NCBI GenBank assembly: GCA_035315125.1
Contig: DATFYI010000165.1
Coordinates: 1-13,098 of the forward strand
DNA: 13,098 nt
Direction: 5' to 3'
Origin: DATFYI01 sp035315125
GTDB lineage: Bacteria > Chloroflexota > Anaerolineae > Anaerolineales > Anaerolineaceae
The translations under genes and the position numbers were made by a program. Numbering within the stretch: position 1 is the stretch's first letter; every line of letters starts with the position of its first letter. The notes under the pieces were generated by a model. That model was not told the DNA's origin and made no database searches. It was given only the letters and a program-made list of their open reading frames with translations. Below are positions 6,991-13,098 of the stretch, one piece after another.

Positions 6991-7431
6991 TTACAACAGG
7001 CGAATAACCAGTGGCGCGACGATAGCAGTCAAGGCCAGCAGGATAACGACACCAACAAAAAGCAAACTGCGGGAGCTGTCGTTCAATACCAAAGATTTGT
7101 CGTAATATTGATCCACCTGCTGGTTTGAGTACAGGGCCATCAGGCCGTCAAGCAGCTTGCCGCGGCTTTGACGTCCATTTGCCAGTACGGTTACAACGAT
7201 GGTGTTGACCAGGATCGTGATCAGGAGAAAACCATCCAGGGTAACATCGCTTCTAAATTGGGCAGAATTATTACCATAGCCGTAGTTGGAGGCGTTGGCA
7301 GTTTGGGCGACGACTGTATTGATGGCCAGAGCGATCAAGTTGAAAACAATGGCTACTACGATAAAGAGAGTTTCTGTGCGGCGGCTGTGGCTAATCTCGC
7401 CAATAAGATTTTCGTGTAGTCTTTCCAACAT
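6991..7431 (-). CDS. Small integral membrane protein with three predicted helices, function unknown
   Basis: A 146-residue protein I do not recognise. It has a short amphipathic N-terminus (MLERLHENLIGEISHSRRTE), a first hydrophobic segment (about 21-44), a polar Asn/Tyr/Gly-rich loop (NASNYGYGNNSAQ), a second segment (about 67-86) ending in ANGRQSRGK, a polar stretch with YSNQQVDQYYDKS, and a third segment (about 124-145) ending at the C-terminus. Positively charged residues flank segments 1 and 2. There is no enzyme motif and no signal peptidase site. The frame stays open upstream to an ATG at 7599, but the start at 7431 has a strong GGGGAGGT site 5 bases before it, and the upstream part is low-complexity sequence overlapping a terminator hairpin. 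It might pair functionally with the lipoprotein downstream, but that rests only on direction and closeness. Confidence 0.75.
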   Translation of the reverse strand: MLERLHENLIGEISHSRRTETLFIVVAIVFNLIALAINTVVAQTANASNYGYGNNSAQFRSDVTLDGFLLITILVNTIVVTVLANGRQSRGKLLDGLMALYSNQQVDQYYDKSLVLNDSSRSLLFVGVVILLALTAIVAPLVIRLL

Positions 7432-7477
7432 GATAACCTCCCCAATTGTACATAAGAATGGTGGCAAGGACAATTTC

Positions 7478-7483
7478 ATTATA
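7478..7483 (-). promoter_or_regulatory. Possible -10 box for the membrane protein gene
   Basis: A perfect TATAAT on the minus strand lies 47 bases upstream of the ATG at 7431. The hexamer at the -35 distance (GGTCTT) is poor, so this is only a candidate. Confidence 0.35.
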
Positions 7484-7557
7484 ACCAGTTCTGGCGAGCT
7501 AAGACCACCCGGTTTCAGTGCAGAGCGGGAAGATGATTTCAGCTTGTCAGATGAATT

Positions 7558-7604
7558 AAAAGGACCGTGGGTCTCAGCCGCAAGCGGCCAGGAATCCACG
7601 GTCT
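7558..7604 (-). terminator. Hairpin terminator of the PLC-like/Cys-rich operon
   Basis: On the minus strand an 8-bp perfect stem GACCGTGG/CCACGGTC (plus 7596-7603 with 7563-7570) encloses a smaller GC-rich stem (GCCG-CTTG-CGGC) and is followed by CCTTTTAATT. It starts about 30 bases after the stop of the 444-residue gene. The T-run is only four bases, so its strength is moderate. Confidence 0.65.
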
Positions 7605-7633
7605 AATGCAATCAGGCCAAAGGCAGGGGAGCG

Positions 7634-8968
7634 CTAATGGCCCATTAATACCAGGCTGTAACCTCCCACCACGTCGCCGTCAACCCGCTGGCGCACCCGG
7701 ATTACCTGGGCTTCGTGCGGGCCGATATTCTGGATGCTGGCATGCACCCCAATCTGCAGCGGGTCGCAGCCGCGTTCAAACTTCTCAACCGTATTCAGCA
7801 GCGTGCCGCGTACGTTAGCTGGCAATCCCGTTATATTGATGCGGTGTGTGCCGGCCACCGCAGGCGGCATCAGGCCCGTCACCACACCCCCGGCCGGGGC
7901 CGTCAGACCGGGATCGAGCTTGCCGGTGTAAAGGCGTAAAAATTCCATGGTTTGAGGCGCTGCCAGCTCCACATCTACCACCGCTTCAGCCGGGTTGGGC
8001 AGGTAGCCCAGGCTGAGCGGCAGGTCGATTGAGGCTGGCGAGGCCGCCAGCACCACCGCGATATTGCGCTGGCCGACATGCCGGTCGGCTGCGGCTGAGA
8101 ATTGCTGCGGGCTGACAGCATCGAAGATCGGCTCAAAGGCCCGCACCACCAGGCATTCATGCCCATTGTTTTCGAATGTGGGCACCCAGGTTTGCGGACA
8201 TTTGACGATGGCATGGCTGCCAAGCGAGACATATGCTCCGGAGGGTCCGCTCATTTGGGTCCATTGCGGGTAAACAGTGAAACGATTGGCCAGGTCGATC
8301 CAGGCCGCCCCGATCAGGTTTGCATCCGAACTGGATATGCCCAGGCTGGGGTTGAACCAGTAAAACTCCACTCGTACCCGGTAAGCCGGAGATTTGCCCA
8401 GGTTCCAGATGTGAGCATAGAGCGTATTGGGGGTGCTGGCCTGGGCGACTCCGCCCGCAGTAGGCGGGAAAAGCGGGGCGGCCGAAGCATCCACATTGGG
8501 CGCTACATAAATATCCGGCGATTCCCAGAAGACGCCGCTGAAGGGGCGCGCCCCACGGTCACCGGAAGCCGACCTGACAAGCAGGTAGGGCAGGTACTCG
8601 TCCTTGCGCGGGCCGAACTGCGCTCCCTTTCGCCCGGTTCCGTTGACCTGTCCCTGAAACCAGCTTACCTCGCCTGGGTCGCCTGATGGCGGCTTGCCAA
8701 CCTGCCAGGGCGGCAGCGGCGTCACAATGACCTTGTGCGGAGGCGCGTCCTGGGGAACATCCACAGTGCCAGGTTGGCAGGGAGCTTCGGGCTCGGCGCA
8801 TTCCGGCCCGCAGGGTTCTTTATCTTCGGGTATGCAGCACTCGTACTGGGGAGGCCGGATCGGTCGTCCACAGGTGCAGGTTGGGCGTCGGTGATAACGG
8901 GTTTCTTTATGGCAGGGGCAGGTACATTCGTATTTTTGAGTCTTTTTGTATGTCATGGCTGGCCTCAT
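7634..8968 (-). CDS. Uncharacterised Cys-rich protein with beta-type domains, coupled to the PLC-like gene
   Basis: A 444-residue protein without signal peptide or membrane helix. Residues 13-64 hold ten cysteines in tight clusters (CTCPC at 15-19, CTC at 31-33, CC at 44-45, Cys53, 57 and 64) with His20 and His26, as in a small metal-binding or disulfide-linked module. After a Pro-rich linker (65-95) comes a probable beta-sandwich region: LYAHIWNLGKSPAYRVRVEF (183-202), YWFNPSLG, then NNGHECLVVRAFEP (267-280) and DRHVGQRNIAVV (295-306). The layout recalls CARDB-like or Ig-like binding domains, and the GHECLVVR and RHVxQRNI motifs resemble other uncharacterised bacterial proteins, but I cannot name the family. 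Its ATG overlaps the stop of the upstream gene (ATGA, 8965-8968), pointing to translational coupling. A second ATG at 8956, four codons in and preceded by GAGG, could be the real start. A function with the PLC-like protein is likely from the overlap alone. Confidence 0.78.
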   Translation of the reverse strand: MRPAMTYKKTQKYECTCPCHKETRYHRRPTCTCGRPIRPPQYECCIPEDKEPCGPECAEPEAPCQPGTVDVPQDAPPHKVIVTPLPPWQVGKPPSGDPGEVSWFQGQVNGTGRKGAQFGPRKDEYLPYLLVRSASGDRGARPFSGVFWESPDIYVAPNVDASAAPLFPPTAGGVAQASTPNTLYAHIWNLGKSPAYRVRVEFYWFNPSLGISSSDANLIGAAWIDLANRFTVYPQWTQMSGPSGAYVSLGSHAIVKCPQTWVPTFENNGHECLVVRAFEPIFDAVSPQQFSAAADRHVGQRNIAVVLAASPASIDLPLSLGYLPNPAEAVVDVELAAPQTMEFLRLYTGKLDPGLTAPAGGVVTGLMPPAVAGTHRINITGLPANVRGTLLNTVEKFERGCDPLQIGVHASIQNIGPHEAQVIRVRQRVDGDVVGGYSLVLMGH

Positions 8969-11145
8969 TTCTGTCGCCGTACTTTTGGAAGGCGTCGCGC
9001 CGTGCGGATGGGACGTCCGGGAGCGGCTATGATGACGTTCGTATTACAACCCGGATCTTCCAGACCTGGGCCAGTCCAATGCAGTAGCAATGGCATTCCG
9101 GGGTTCCATTTTCCGCTTTGCTGCGGCCAGGTGCAAGGCGGTTGGAAGGGGTTGCCCTCCGGGTCATTGACAGGCGCTTGATTGGGATCGCGGTTCCAAT
9201 CCCAGTCATGGTAACCATAGCCACGATCGGCATCCAGGTTCCACTCAGTTAATGGTACCTGCGTCCCGTCTTTTTGGAGCGGGTCGCGCGTTTCAAGCCA
9301 GATCAGGTACTTGGAAAAGCTGAGCGAATCTCCCAGGTGGCGGTTGGGGCGCAGATCCGGGCCAACCCCATCGGCGTCTGCCGGAGTGAGCGCCTGTTCG
9401 AGGCGGTCACGGATGAGCGGGTCGGATGGCACATCGCCAAACAGTACCTCCGGCCCGACCCCACCTCCGTAAGGTCCTGAGAAGGTGAGCGGTAACTCCG
9501 ATTCGGTGTAATCTGGATAGGCCCAGGGATGGTGGAATTCGTCATCCGGATGGGCGTAGGGGAAGCCTTTATCGTGGAAGGTAAGCCGGACAGTGCCTTC
9601 TTCCGGTCCCAGCGGTATCCTGCCAAAGGTATCGTTGATGTCATCCAGCAGGTGATTGAAGCCGCTTTCATCTGAGGCGCCAATGTGGATCAGCCCCATG
9701 TTGATCTCATCCATCTGGGGGTAAGCATAGCCGGTCATCACCAGCACAGCGCGGAACAGCTTGAGCAGGTGGAAGAGGGGCAGCTCAAGCGCATAATATG
9801 CCCCCAGGCGCAGAGGATAGGTAATCAGGTCCGCCAGGATGGCCCAGGGCAGGGTGGCCAGGTAGACCGCTACTTCGAGCACATAGGCAATATCATTAAT
9901 GATCGACAATAGGAAATCAAGCAGATCGTCCCAGAAGTTGCCATCGCCACCGCCGCTGCCACTGCCGGGCGGATCGCTGTTTGGATCCGATGGCGTGGGA
10001 AAATCAAGGTTGGGGAATACATCCGGTGGGGCAGGCGGCTCGTGGTTTAGACCGTCCAGGGTCATATACTTCAAAAAGCGGAAGTACAGATCGTATGACT
10101 GTTTGATCAAATCGGAAGACGGACGCCCATCATTGTCTCGCAGGATTTTGGGATGCGGGCCGCCCTGGTAGAAAATGTCGACCATCGCTGCCACCAAAGC
10201 ATTCGCCACGTTATCAGGCATTAATGAATCGATATCCAGCATGCGCCGGCGTTCCCAGGTTTCCCGCAGCGTGTCGCCGGTCGGATAGGCCGGGCGGGCA
10301 ACCGGGTTATTGGTGCCGTCTTCAAAGGCAAAATCGTAGTATAGGGCCGATTCGGTCAACTGGGGATAGCGGTCGCCGTTCTTGGGGGCGAGGATGTCGT
10401 TCAGGTACCAGAAAGCGTCCATGTGGTTCTCAACCAGGTGGTGTCGTTGCCAGTGCAGTCGGAACGGCCCGCCGGAAATGGTGTTGACAAAAGCGTGTCC
10501 TGTGACGTCTGTAGCCAGGTGGGTGATATAGCCCGCCACATAGGCCTTCACACCGTCATCGCCCTGGCCGTGCTCGAGGATTGAGCGGGCAAAGCGGCCT
10601 GTCTCGCGATAATGCAGCATATCCGACCAGAAATAGGCCTGGTCGTCGTAGCCTTTGTTGAGCCCGAGTGAAAAGAACTCCCACCAGTCTTTTTGATCAA
10701 TAAAGAAATCTTCCAGCAAGGTGGTTAAGATGCCGCTCAGCTCGCCGACGATATCCCCGACGGTTTCGGAAAGCCCGCCGGTCAGTCGGCTCATCTCCTC
10801 GGCCGTATCCTCACTGATCGGCCCCAGGTAATGTTCCCATTTTGAGACGTAAGGATCCAGGGTGTTATAGACCTTCTCCATAAAGTTGAGCACGGTGACC
10901 AACACGCTGGAAACGGGGATGCCATCCTCATCCCTAAAATCAGGCAGGAAGAAAAACAAATCCGGTCCGGTGGCTCCCAAATTAGCAAAATTGGAGTGGT
11001 CGCTCATCAGTTTTCCCAGGTTGGTCAGGTCTAATCCTGACCAATCCGGGTTAATCCGTTCGCTGGCGGGGGGCTTGTATTTACCCCTTTTCAATCCCTC
11101 CGCCGCGTGGTGCATGGCACTCATGTGAATATAAGTTCCCGGCAT
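8965..11145 (-). CDS. Zinc-dependent phospholipase C-like protein with hydrophobic central block
   Basis: A 726-residue protein whose first 370 residues resemble the zinc-dependent phospholipase C fold (bacterial PLC, and the N-terminal part of GPI-phospholipase D). Visible motifs: PGTYIHMSAMHHAAEGL (2-18), LGATGPDLFFFLPD (56-69), YVAGYITHLATDVTGHAF (202-219) with the HxxxD pair His209/Asp213 and His217, and HHLVENHMDAFW (235-246) with another metal-ligand-type His/Glu/Asp set. Such enzymes cleave phospholipid head groups using three zinc ions. A Pro then Gly/Ser linker (371-402) leads to a long hydrophobic block (about 404-472), and the C-terminal 250 residues are unrecognised and rich in Asp, Pro and Gly. 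There is no Sec signal peptide, unusual for a PLC. The start is supported by a strong AGAGGAGGT site 5 bases before ATG. It is the first gene of an operon with the Cys-rich gene (ATGA overlap). Substrate and location are unknown. Confidence 0.8.
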   Translation of the reverse strand: MPGTYIHMSAMHHAAEGLKRGKYKPPASERINPDWSGLDLTNLGKLMSDHSNFANLGATGPDLFFFLPDFRDEDGIPVSSVLVTVLNFMEKVYNTLDPYVSKWEHYLGPISEDTAEEMSRLTGGLSETVGDIVGELSGILTTLLEDFFIDQKDWWEFFSLGLNKGYDDQAYFWSDMLHYRETGRFARSILEHGQGDDGVKAYVAGYITHLATDVTGHAFVNTISGGPFRLHWQRHHLVENHMDAFWYLNDILAPKNGDRYPQLTESALYYDFAFEDGTNNPVARPAYPTGDTLRETWERRRMLDIDSLMPDNVANALVAAMVDIFYQGGPHPKILRDNDGRPSSDLIKQSYDLYFRFLKYMTLDGLNHEPPAPPDVFPNLDFPTPSDPNSDPPGSGSGGGDGNFWDDLLDFLLSIINDIAYVLEVAVYLATLPWAILADLITYPLRLGAYYALELPLFHLLKLFRAVLVMTGYAYPQMDEINMGLIHIGASDESGFNHLLDDINDTFGRIPLGPEEGTVRLTFHDKGFPYAHPDDEFHHPWAYPDYTESELPLTFSGPYGGGVGPEVLFGDVPSDPLIRDRLEQALTPADADGVGPDLRPNRHLGDSLSFSKYLIWLETRDPLQKDGTQVPLTEWNLDADRGYGYHDWDWNRDPNQAPVNDPEGNPFQPPCTWPQQSGKWNPGMPLLLHWTGPGLEDPGCNTNVIIAAPGRPIRTARRLPKVRRQK

Positions 11146-11172
11146 ATTAACCTCCTCTGCATTCGTCAGGAA

Positions 11173-11250
11173 CTACTCGTAGGAATGAATCTCTGTCCGC
11201 TCGCCGATGCCTGCGAAGAATTCCATTTTTCCCAATAAAAAGACAGACAT
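11173..11250 (-). CDS. Possible 25-residue leader ORF upstream of the PLC-like gene
   Basis: A short frame runs from ATG at 11250-11248 to TAG at 11175-11173, between the promoter and the PLC-like gene, in the same direction. The peptide starts MSVFLLGKMEFF and ends TEIHSYE. An internal ATG at 11226 would give 17 residues. Neither start has a convincing ribosome binding site. The first start lies in the loop between the inverted repeat CCCAATA/TATTGGG (plus 11231-11237 and 11265-11271). It may be chance. Confidence 0.22.
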   Translation of the reverse strand: MSVFLLGKMEFFAGIGERTEIHSYE

Positions 11251-11298
11251 TTCCCGGATATCAATATTGGGATTATATAGATACATATTATCATATTT

Positions 11299-11327
11299 AT
11301 ATTAGCAATATTATTATTGAATGTCAA
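11299..11327 (-). promoter_or_regulatory. Promoter of the PLC-like operon
   Basis: On the minus strand a perfect TTGACA (plus 11322-11327) is followed after 17 bases by TAATAT (plus 11299-11304, four of six) in a very AT-rich setting. Transcription from about 11292 would leave a long leader of nearly 150 bases before the ATG at 11145, which contains the possible small ORF and an inverted repeat. Confidence 0.55.
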
Positions 11328-11408
11328 CAAACAATTCGGATTATTGCGTAATCTTAAGAAACCGATCGATCACGAAAAGCGATCTTATCCTGGCAGCGAA
11401 AAATATTG

Positions 11409-11414
11409 TATACT
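11409..11414 (+). promoter_or_regulatory. Possible -10 box just before the MoaD/ThiS-like gene
   Basis: TATACT (five of six) lies 11 bases before the ATG at 11426, so a transcript starting about 7 bases downstream would have almost no leader. No good -35 is seen. This fits the lack of a ribosome binding site before this gene, but the evidence is thin. Confidence 0.3.
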
Positions 11415-11425
11415 AACAATAGCTG

Positions 11426-11659
11426 ATGAAAGTATCTGTGGTGCTCTATTCTTATCTACGCGACAAACTGCCGGCCGAGGCCAAAGGTCAAGCAGTGCTG
11501 GAACTGCAAGAAGGGGCGCGCATTGCCGACCTGATCGCCAGGTTGGATTTGCCTGAGCGAGTGTTGTTTGCACTCAACAACCAGATCGAGGGCGAGGCCA
11601 GCAGGGAATTGCGGGACGGTGACGTGGTCAGGTTTTTCCGGGCTGGGGCGGGAGGGTAA
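11426..11659 (+). CDS. MoaD/ThiS-like ubiquitin-fold sulfur carrier protein
   Basis: A 77-residue protein with the size and pattern of the beta-grasp sulfur carriers MoaD and ThiS: an N-terminal strand KVSVVLYSYLRDKL, a central helix ARIADLIARLDLPE, a strand VLFALNNQIEG, and the hallmark C-terminus RELRDGDVVRFFRAGAGG ending in Gly-Gly. In this family an E1-like enzyme (MoeB or ThiF) adenylates the diglycine, which then becomes a thiocarboxylate donating sulfur to molybdopterin, thiazole, tRNA or cysteine synthesis. No partner (MoaE, ThiG, MoeB/ThiF) is in the window, so the pathway cannot be chosen. No ribosome binding site precedes the ATG. A GC-rich tandem repeat starts directly at its stop codon. 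It is divergent from the PLC-like operon. Confidence 0.83.
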   Translation: MKVSVVLYSYLRDKLPAEAKGQAVLELQEGARIADLIARLDLPERVLFALNNQIEGEASRELRDGDVVRFFRAGAGG

Positions 11660-11760
11660 AAAATATCACCGCAAAGACGCGAAGGGCGCTAAGAAAATAA
11701 AGATGGCTAGAAAAAGAAAAGATACCACCGCAAAGACGCGAAGGGCGCAAAGAAAATAAA
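11658..11760. repeat. Tandem pair of 35-bp repeats (CACCGCAAAGACGCGAAGG type)
   Basis: Two copies of a 35-base unit beginning CACCGCAAAGACGCGAAGG lie at 11667-11701 and 11726-11760, 59 bases apart, differing at a single base (T at 11690, A in the second copy). The similarity extends about 9 bases further left with two more changes. Sequences of this CCGCAAAGACGC...AAAGAAAA type recur in intergenic DNA of many environmental bacteria, as far as I know without assigned function. The first copy begins at the stop codon of the sulfur-carrier gene. Confidence 0.8.
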
Positions 11761-11876
11761 ATGTGGTTGAAGAAAGTGCGTGGGTAGTGGTGGTTGACAT
11801 ATGTTAACTCAGGGTCTATGCAAATCGGGCACGATGGAATAGAATCGGGATTATCCCAAACAGGAGAAAAAAACCT
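11761..11876 (+). promoter_or_regulatory. serC upstream region
   Basis: A perfect TTGACA at 11794-11799 is followed after 17 bases by TATGCA (11817-11822), a poor -10. An alternative -10, TAGAAT (11840-11845), has no matching -35. A dyad GGGAT-T-ATCCC (11847-11857) lies just before the ribosome binding site AGGAGA (11862-11867), 9 bases from the ATG, and could be a repressor site or small hairpin. Confidence 0.4.
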
Positions 11877-12974
11877 ATGACAGCGATAAAACGTGCGCAC
11901 AATTTCAATGCCGGTCCGGCCGTATTACCCGTTCCCGTGCTGGAACAGGCCCAATCCGAGATGTTAGATTATCAAGGCTGCGGCATGTCGGTGATGGAAA
12001 TCAGTCACCGTTCCAAGACCTTCGAGGATATTATTCATACCGCTGAGGCTGATCTGCGCGAGCTGATGAATATCCCCGCCAATTACAAGGCGATGTTCCT
12101 GCAAGGCGGCGGTAGTTTACAGTTTGCTATGATCCCGATGAACATCCGTGCGGCGGGCGCTTCGGCCGACTACATCGTTACCGGTTCATGGTCAAAAACC
12201 GCCATTAAAGAGGCTGCCAAGATCGGCACGACGCGCACGGCTGTTTCAACCGAAAAGTCGAATTTCAACTGCCTGCCCGCCCCAACCGACATCCAATGCG
12301 ATCCCCAGGCCGCTTACCTGTATTTCTGCTCGAACGAAACCATCCACGGCGTGGAGTGGGTTAAAGAGCCTGTACCGCCAGCCGGTGTGCCGTTGGTGTG
12401 CGATATGTCGTCCGATTTTGTCAGCCGGCCGGTAGATGTCTCCAAATACGGCCTGATCTTTGCTGGCGCTCAAAAGAACGCCGGGCCCGCGGGTGTGACC
12501 ATGGTGATTGTGCGCGATGACCTGTTGGAGCGCGTCCCGGCCAATTTACCGGTCATGCTGGATTATAAGACCCTGGTGGAGAGCGGCTCGCTGCATAACA
12601 CGCCGCCCTGTTATTCAATTTATATCGTCGGGTTGGTGTTCAAATGGTTGAAGGGTCTGGGCGGGCTGAGCGGCATCGCCAAGATCAACACCCAGAAAGC
12701 TGATCTGGTTTATCAGGCCATCGACAATAGCGGCGGTTTTTATCGCGGCCATGCTGCGCCGGAAGCGCGCTCGAAGATGAACGTACCCTTCCACCTGCCA
12801 ACCGAGGATCTGGAAAAGCTGTTCGTCAAAGAGTCAGAGGCCCAAAATTTGGTCGGATTGAAAGGTCACCGCTCGGTAGGCGGCCTGCGGGCTTCGATTT
12901 ATAATGCGTTGCCGTTGGAATCGGTCAAAGTGCTGGTAGAGTTCATGCAGGATTTCCAGCGAGCGAACGGATAA
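11877..12974 (+). CDS. serC: Phosphoserine aminotransferase
   Basis: SerC converts 3-phosphohydroxypyruvate and glutamate to phosphoserine and 2-oxoglutarate, the second step of serine synthesis; it also acts on a PLP precursor in some bacteria. At 365 residues it is of normal length. Family features in order: NFNAGPAVLP (9-18), MSVMEISHRSKTFE (37-50), FLQGGGSLQFAM (74-85), TGSWSKTA (102-109), NETIHGVEW (153-161), CDMSSDF (175-181, with Asp176 to the PLP ring), FAGAQKNAGPAG (195-206, Lys200 as the PLP lysine) and HRSVGGLRASIYNALP (331-346). It is a cytoplasmic homodimer of the class V aminotransferase group. The start is backed by AGGAGA 9 bases upstream. No serA or serB is in the window. The serine it helps make is a substrate of the SHMT/GcvT fusion encoded 7 kb to the left. 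Confidence 0.95.
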   Translation: MTAIKRAHNFNAGPAVLPVPVLEQAQSEMLDYQGCGMSVMEISHRSKTFEDIIHTAEADLRELMNIPANYKAMFLQGGGSLQFAMIPMNIRAAGASADYIVTGSWSKTAIKEAAKIGTTRTAVSTEKSNFNCLPAPTDIQCDPQAAYLYFCSNETIHGVEWVKEPVPPAGVPLVCDMSSDFVSRPVDVSKYGLIFAGAQKNAGPAGVTMVIVRDDLLERVPANLPVMLDYKTLVESGSLHNTPPCYSIYIVGLVFKWLKGLGGLSGIAKINTQKADLVYQAIDNSGGFYRGHAAPEARSKMNVPFHLPTEDLEKLFVKESEAQNLVGLKGHRSVGGLRASIYNALPLESVKVLVEFMQDFQRANG

Positions 12975-13032
12975 AGACTCGTTTTACAGGGATGGGGGAT
13001 AAAGCTTAAAAGAAAAATTTAACCGGGATGAA

Positions 13033-13093
13033 GGGATAAAGGGGATGAAAAAACTTTTTATCGCCTTCATCCTTTTTTAATCCCCTTTATTCC
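13033..13093. repeat. Long imperfect hairpin repeat downstream of serC
   Basis: A 21-base arm (13033-13053, beginning GGGATAAAGGGG) pairs with 13073-13093 (ending CCCCTTTATTCC) with one mismatch and one G-T pair, around a 19-base loop. A second, competing inverted pair GGATGAA/TTCATCC lies inside it. The GGGATAAAGGGGATTAAAAAAGGATGAA type of sequence looks like a dispersed intergenic repeat, and it probably continues past the window end. It could stop serC transcription, but there is no T-run placed as in a classical terminator. Confidence 0.65.
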
Positions 13094-13098
13094 TGTTA

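Noticed and set aside
7432..7599. 56-codon N-terminal extension of the membrane protein
   Set aside because: It begins within the terminator hairpin of the upstream operon, and the internal ATG at 7431 has a strong GGGGAGGT site.
8102..8686. 194-residue plus-strand frame opposite the Cys-rich protein
   Set aside because: Low-quality Arg/Gly-rich translation, opposite a gene that has operon overlap and coherent domains.
11658..11760. CRISPR array
   Set aside because: Only two repeats, a 24-base A-rich spacer, no cas genes, and a repeat type familiar from ordinary intergenic DNA.

Overview
The window looks like chromosomal DNA of a Chloroflexota bacterium, most likely class Anaerolineae. The evidence is indirect: a lipoprotein with a Thr/Pro/Ser-rich linker and an NBR1-type Ig domain, a serine hydroxymethyltransferase fused to a glycine-cleavage T-protein, moderately GC-rich genes separated by AT-rich gaps, and several kinds of short dispersed repeat at gene ends. 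There is no rRNA, tRNA, CRISPR array, transposase or phage gene, so the assignment is an inference from gene content.

Layout. 1-564 (-): N-terminal part of a secreted thermolysin-like protease precursor, cut by the window edge. 725-1468 (-): a protein with a degraded phosphoribosyltransferase signature and its own good promoter. 1766-5065 (+): a 1099-residue SHMT/GcvT fusion ending at a strong intrinsic terminator. 5066-5513: terminator, a palindromic dispersed repeat, and otherwise empty DNA. 5514-6155 (+): a short, atypical cis-prenyltransferase (UppS family). 6202-6858 (-): NBR1-Ig lipoprotein with a near-consensus promoter. 6991-7431 (-): small three-helix membrane protein. 7634-11145 (-): a two-gene operon with a 4-base ATGA overlap, coding for a large zinc-phospholipase-C-like protein and then a Cys-rich beta-type protein, closed by a hairpin terminator. 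11426-11659 (+): MoaD/ThiS-like sulfur carrier, followed directly by a tandem pair of 35-bp repeats. 11877-12974 (+): phosphoserine aminotransferase SerC. 12975-13098: a long imperfect hairpin repeat.

How the genes fit together. SerC (serine synthesis) and the SHMT/GcvT fusion (serine-glycine interconversion and one-carbon transfer to tetrahydrofolate) belong to the same serine/glycine/C1 area of metabolism, but they lie about 7 kb apart and are not one operon. The other genes look like independent units with their own promoters, except for the coupled phospholipase-like pair.

The least ordinary items are: the SHMT/GcvT fusion, which also seems to hold a second, catalytically dead GcvT-like module between its two enzymes; the zinc-PLC-like protein without a signal peptide, with a long hydrophobic central block and a translationally coupled Cys-rich partner; and the reduced cis-prenyltransferase. 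No complete novel defence or mobile system is evident. All family calls come from motifs read by eye, not from searches.
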